A DNA stretch of 7,600 nucleotides from Candidatus Aminicenantota bacterium (GTDB lineage: Bacteria; Acidobacteriota; Aminicenantia; Aminicenantales; Aminicenantaceae): NCBI GenBank assembly GCA_013139435.1, contig WTAW01000133.1, forward strand, positions 1 to 7,600, in the 5' to 3' direction. This document shows positions 5,443-7,600 of this stretch, one piece after another; the first letter of the stretch is position 1, and the number at the start of each line of letters is the position of its first letter. Under the pieces are notes generated by a model. That model made no database searches. It saw only the letters and a list, made by a program, of their open reading frames with translations, and was not told the DNA's origin. The position numbers and the translations under genes are program-made.

Positions 5443-6915
5443 ATGATCTCAGCAATTCGACCAAAACTGGAGCTCTTGAGTCAAGAGTTTATCAAAAAGA
5501 TCGTCGATGAATCCTATATCCTGCTGGAAAGACAGGGAATTTTCGTCGAGAACACCCAGGCTATTGAGCTCTTTAAAGAAGCAGGTATGAAGGTGGACGA
5601 ATCCACACACAGAGTTTTTATCACGCGACAACTTGTCGAAGATGCCCTTTCTTCAACGCCAAGCACTTTTCAATTATTCAGCAGGAATGGCGAGAAGGTA
5701 TACACGATCGGCAACGATGAGGTTCACTTCGATCCCGGGTCTGCGGCTGTCACGATCCTCGACCACAAAACACAAGAACAAAGGAAAGCCGAGACAAAAG
5801 ATGTCATCGACTTTGTAAGGATCTCAGACCTAATGACGAACATTCACCTCCAGAGCACGGGACTCATCAGCAGTGATGTCCCGGATATCATTTCGGACAG
5901 TTACCGCTTGTATCTTGCGCTTTTGTATTCTGAAAAACCCATCGTGACAGGCACCTTCCGTGTGGAAGGGTTTAAACCCATGAAGGACATGCTCGTGGCT
6001 GTCCGAGGGAGTGAAGATGCGCTATCGGATAAGCCGCTAGCCATATTTGACGCCTGCCCCTCCCCGCCTCTAAAATGGAGCAATCTCACAACCCAGAGTT
6101 TGATCGACAGTGCGCGAGCGGGGATTCCATCAGAACTTATCTCGATGGGGATGACTGGCGCAACCTCACCGGTCACTATTGCCGGAACGTTGGTCCAGCA
6201 CGTCGCCGAGAACTTCTGTGGGATCGTCATCTGTCAGCTGGCCAATAAAGGAGCACCCGTCGTGTTCGGCGGTTCCCCATCCAGTTTCGATATGAGAAAA
6301 GGAACCACTCCCATGGGAGCTATAGAAACAATGATGATCGATTCTGCTTATTCTCAGATCGCCAAACACTTGGGCTTGCCCTCACATGCTTACATGGGCT
6401 TGAGCGATGCCAAGATCATTGATGGCCAGGCTGGACTAGAAACTGGCATTGGTGCTGTTCTGGCTGCTCTATCCGGAATCAACGTGATCTCCGGACCCGG
6501 CATGCTGAACTTCGAAAGCTGCCAAAGCCTCGAAAAACTCGTAGTGGACAACGAGATCTGTGGAATGGCCTATCGGTTGATTGCAGGGATAACACAGAGG
6601 GACGATCCCATCGCCTTAGACCTCTTCCAGAATTTTACAGCAGAGACACAATTCCTCACAATGCCTCATACACGAAGCTGGTATAGAGAAGAGCATATTT
6701 TCCCCAAAGTCATCGACAGAGACACCTACGACTACTGGATCTCATTGGGAAAAAAGTCTATATCAGAAAGAGCGAGCGAAGAAGTGGAGAAACTGCTGAG
6801 CGATAATCCTCCTGATGTCGTGGATCAGGCAGTTCAAGAAGATTTACACTCCATCATGCTGTCCGATGCCAAAAACTATGGACTGTCAGCACTGCCTGAG
6901 AAAGGCCTGCCATAG
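5443..6915 (+). CDS. MttB-superfamily (trimethylamine/betaine:corrinoid) methyltransferase, non-pyrrolysine type
   Basis: This 490-residue protein belongs to the trimethylamine methyltransferase family (PF06253), TIM-barrel enzymes that transfer a methyl group from a methylated amine to Co(I)-corrinoid. Family stretches include LQSTG (136-140), GMTGATSPVTIAGT (236-249), FGGSPSSFDMRKG (275-287), the SDAKIIDGQAGLE region (321-333) and GPGML (351-355). Archaeal MttB needs an in-frame amber codon read as pyrrolysine. This frame is uninterrupted, so it belongs with the non-pyrrolysine homologues, of which the characterised members demethylate quaternary amines (MtgB on glycine betaine, MtpB on proline betaine, MtcB on carnitine, MtyB on gamma-butyrobetaine). 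The specific substrate cannot be told here. The start follows GAGGAG (5431-5436), which overlaps the upstream stop. The stop is TAG at 6913-6915, with a back-up in-frame TAA four codons later (6928). Confidence 0.93.
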   Translation: MISAIRPKLELLSQEFIKKIVDESYILLERQGIFVENTQAIELFKEAGMKVDESTHRVFITRQLVEDALSSTPSTFQLFSRNGEKVYTIGNDEVHFDPGSAAVTILDHKTQEQRKAETKDVIDFVRISDLMTNIHLQSTGLISSDVPDIISDSYRLYLALLYSEKPIVTGTFRVEGFKPMKDMLVAVRGSEDALSDKPLAIFDACPSPPLKWSNLTTQSLIDSARAGIPSELISMGMTGATSPVTIAGTLVQHVAENFCGIVICQLANKGAPVVFGGSPSSFDMRKGTTPMGAIETMMIDSAYSQIAKHLGLPSHAYMGLSDAKIIDGQAGLETGIGAVLAALSGINVISGPGMLNFESCQSLEKLVVDNEICGMAYRLIAGITQRDDPIALDLFQNFTAETQFLTMPHTRSWYREEHIFPKVIDRDTYDYWISLGKKSISERASEEVEKLLSDNPPDVVDQAVQEDLHSIMLSDAKNYGLSALPEKGLP

Positions 6916-6933
6916 CATTACTCAGAGTAAAGC
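6915..6933. repeat. Short near-perfect palindrome between the MttB-like and activation-domain genes
   Basis: The sequence GCATTACTCAGAGTAAAGC is symmetrical about the A at 6924, with eight of nine pairs matching (6917/6931 mismatched). As RNA it could form only a small stem with a 3-base loop, with no following U-run, so it is not a terminator. It could be a DNA binding site, a processing site, or chance. Confidence 0.25.
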
Positions 6934-6951
6934 TAATCTGCGAGATGCTTG

Positions 6952-7554
6952 ATGGAAGAACAATTCCAAATACTCGATACATTTGCCATAGCTATCCCAA
7001 CACAAAAAATCTGTGTCCGTATTGGCTATAGAACATCATTGGATCGAATCCGCTCTTCGGTTATAGATTCGATAGAGGGGTCAAAAACCATAGCCGCTGA
7101 ACTCGTGAACCCGAGAGCCATCTGCAGAATCCTTGACTATTCCGACACAAACAGACATCCGATCTTTGAACACGCAAAAAAAGTTGCCCTCTGTATCTGT
7201 ACGATCGGCCCACAGATAGAGTCCGAAAGCTCCCAGCTGATGAAAAGGGACGAGATGATGAAGGCACTGATTCTGGACGCCATCGGCTCTGAATCTGTCG
7301 AACAAGTGGCCCGGCAGGTCGATCGATTGCTCTGCGTAAAGGCACAGGAAATGAATCTCTGGCCCAGCAAAAGATTCTCTCCAGGCTATAAATCCTGGAA
7401 TATCGAGGAGCAACGTTATATCTTCCGGATGATACCCGGTGAAGATATCGGTGTTACACTGAATGAATCGTTTATGATGATACCCAGAAAATCGGTCTCA
7501 TTCCGGATAAACTTTTACAAAACAAAAGAATTAAGCACCCGGTCCTTTCGATAA
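6952..7554 (+). CDS. Stand-alone MetH activation-domain-like protein (candidate corrinoid reactivation factor)
   Basis: This 200-residue protein resembles the C-terminal activation domain of cobalamin-dependent methionine synthase (PF02965), which binds S-adenosylmethionine and supports reductive methylation of oxidised cobalamin. Counting from the ATG at 6952, key features are CTIGP (83-87), RFSPGYKSW (141-149; compare the RxxPGY of the E. coli MetH activation domain) and LNESFMMIPRKSVS (170-183; compare TES...SVS in MetH). It is about 200 residues, against about 330 for the full MetH activation region, and has no catalytic or cobalamin domain. Four separate cysteines are present in the family region but no CxxC-type cluster, so no iron-sulfur centre is evident and it is not RamA-like. 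It lies 36 bases after the MttB-like gene. A TTG at 6949 directly before the ATG is an alternative start, and the ribosome binding site is weak. A role in reactivating the corrinoid protein is inference. Confidence 0.85.
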   Translation: MEEQFQILDTFAIAIPTQKICVRIGYRTSLDRIRSSVIDSIEGSKTIAAELVNPRAICRILDYSDTNRHPIFEHAKKVALCICTIGPQIESESSQLMKRDEMMKALILDAIGSESVEQVARQVDRLLCVKAQEMNLWPSKRFSPGYKSWNIEEQRYIFRMIPGEDIGVTLNESFMMIPRKSVSFRINFYKTKELSTRSFR

Positions 7555-7600
7555 TAAATGGAGACACCGTCAACCTGATGCTCTTGCTCGCTACAGTATT
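7555..7600 (+). other. Right-edge stretch, possibly the start of the next operon gene
   Basis: A plus-strand frame is open from before 7551 to the window edge and contains an ATG at 7578 (MLLLATV...). A GGAG at 7560-7563 is rather far away (14 bases). This may be the start of another gene of the operon, but too little is present to name it. Confidence 0.2.

Noticed and set aside
6913..6930. Readthrough of the mttB-like TAG as pyrrolysine
   Set aside because: Only four codons (HYSE) follow before TAA. The amber is at the natural C-terminus, not at the internal position used by pyrrolysine-type MttB, and other genes here also end in TAG.
1..7600. CRISPR arrays, tRNA or rRNA genes, insertion sequences, attachment sites
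   Set aside because: No regularly spaced long repeats, tRNA-like cloverleaf ends, transposase motifs or terminal inverted repeats were found by eye.

Overview
The window (7,600 bases, roughly even base composition) looks like a chromosomal segment of an anaerobic bacterium that uses corrinoid-dependent methyl transfer. Anaerobic Desulfobacterota or Firmicutes would fit. This is inferred from the gene families, because there is no rRNA or other taxonomic marker.

Layout. Genes from about 4610 down to position 1 lie on the minus strand and genes from 4782 to the right end lie on the plus strand, so 4611-4781 is a divergent control region. The plus-strand operon encodes a cobalamin-binding corrinoid protein (4782-5432), a trimethylamine-methyltransferase (MttB) superfamily protein without an in-frame amber codon (5443-6915), and a small free-standing relative of the methionine synthase (MetH) activation domain (6952-7554). 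Together these form most of a demethylation module. The MttB-like protein would move a methyl group from a quaternary amine or similar substrate to Co(I)-corrinoid, and the activation-domain protein would plausibly help rescue oxidised corrinoid. The second methyltransferase (corrinoid to folate) and a RamA-type iron-sulfur activator are not in the window.

The minus-strand side starts with a Tat-signal FAD oxidoreductase of the phytoene desaturase / carotenoid isomerase / retinol saturase group (2976-4610). It is followed by a long-chain acyl-CoA synthetase (1077-2855). Further along are a possible frameshifted remnant of a DsbA-like protein (908-1045), an unrecognised 114-residue protein (589-933) overlapped by a Cdd1-family helix-hairpin-helix protein (329-592), and the first 83 codons of an unrecognised membrane-anchored or secreted protein (1-249).

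Points of interest: the pairing of an MttB-like/corrinoid/activation-domain operon with a divergent oxidoreductase and acyl-CoA ligase; a stand-alone activation-domain protein that shows no iron-sulfur motif; two pairs of 9-bp direct repeats, each with an 18-bp period, in the divergent control region; and ordinary use of TAG as a stop for three genes, including the mttB-like gene, which argues against pyrrolysine use here. No CRISPR, tRNA, rRNA, transposase or attachment site was seen.
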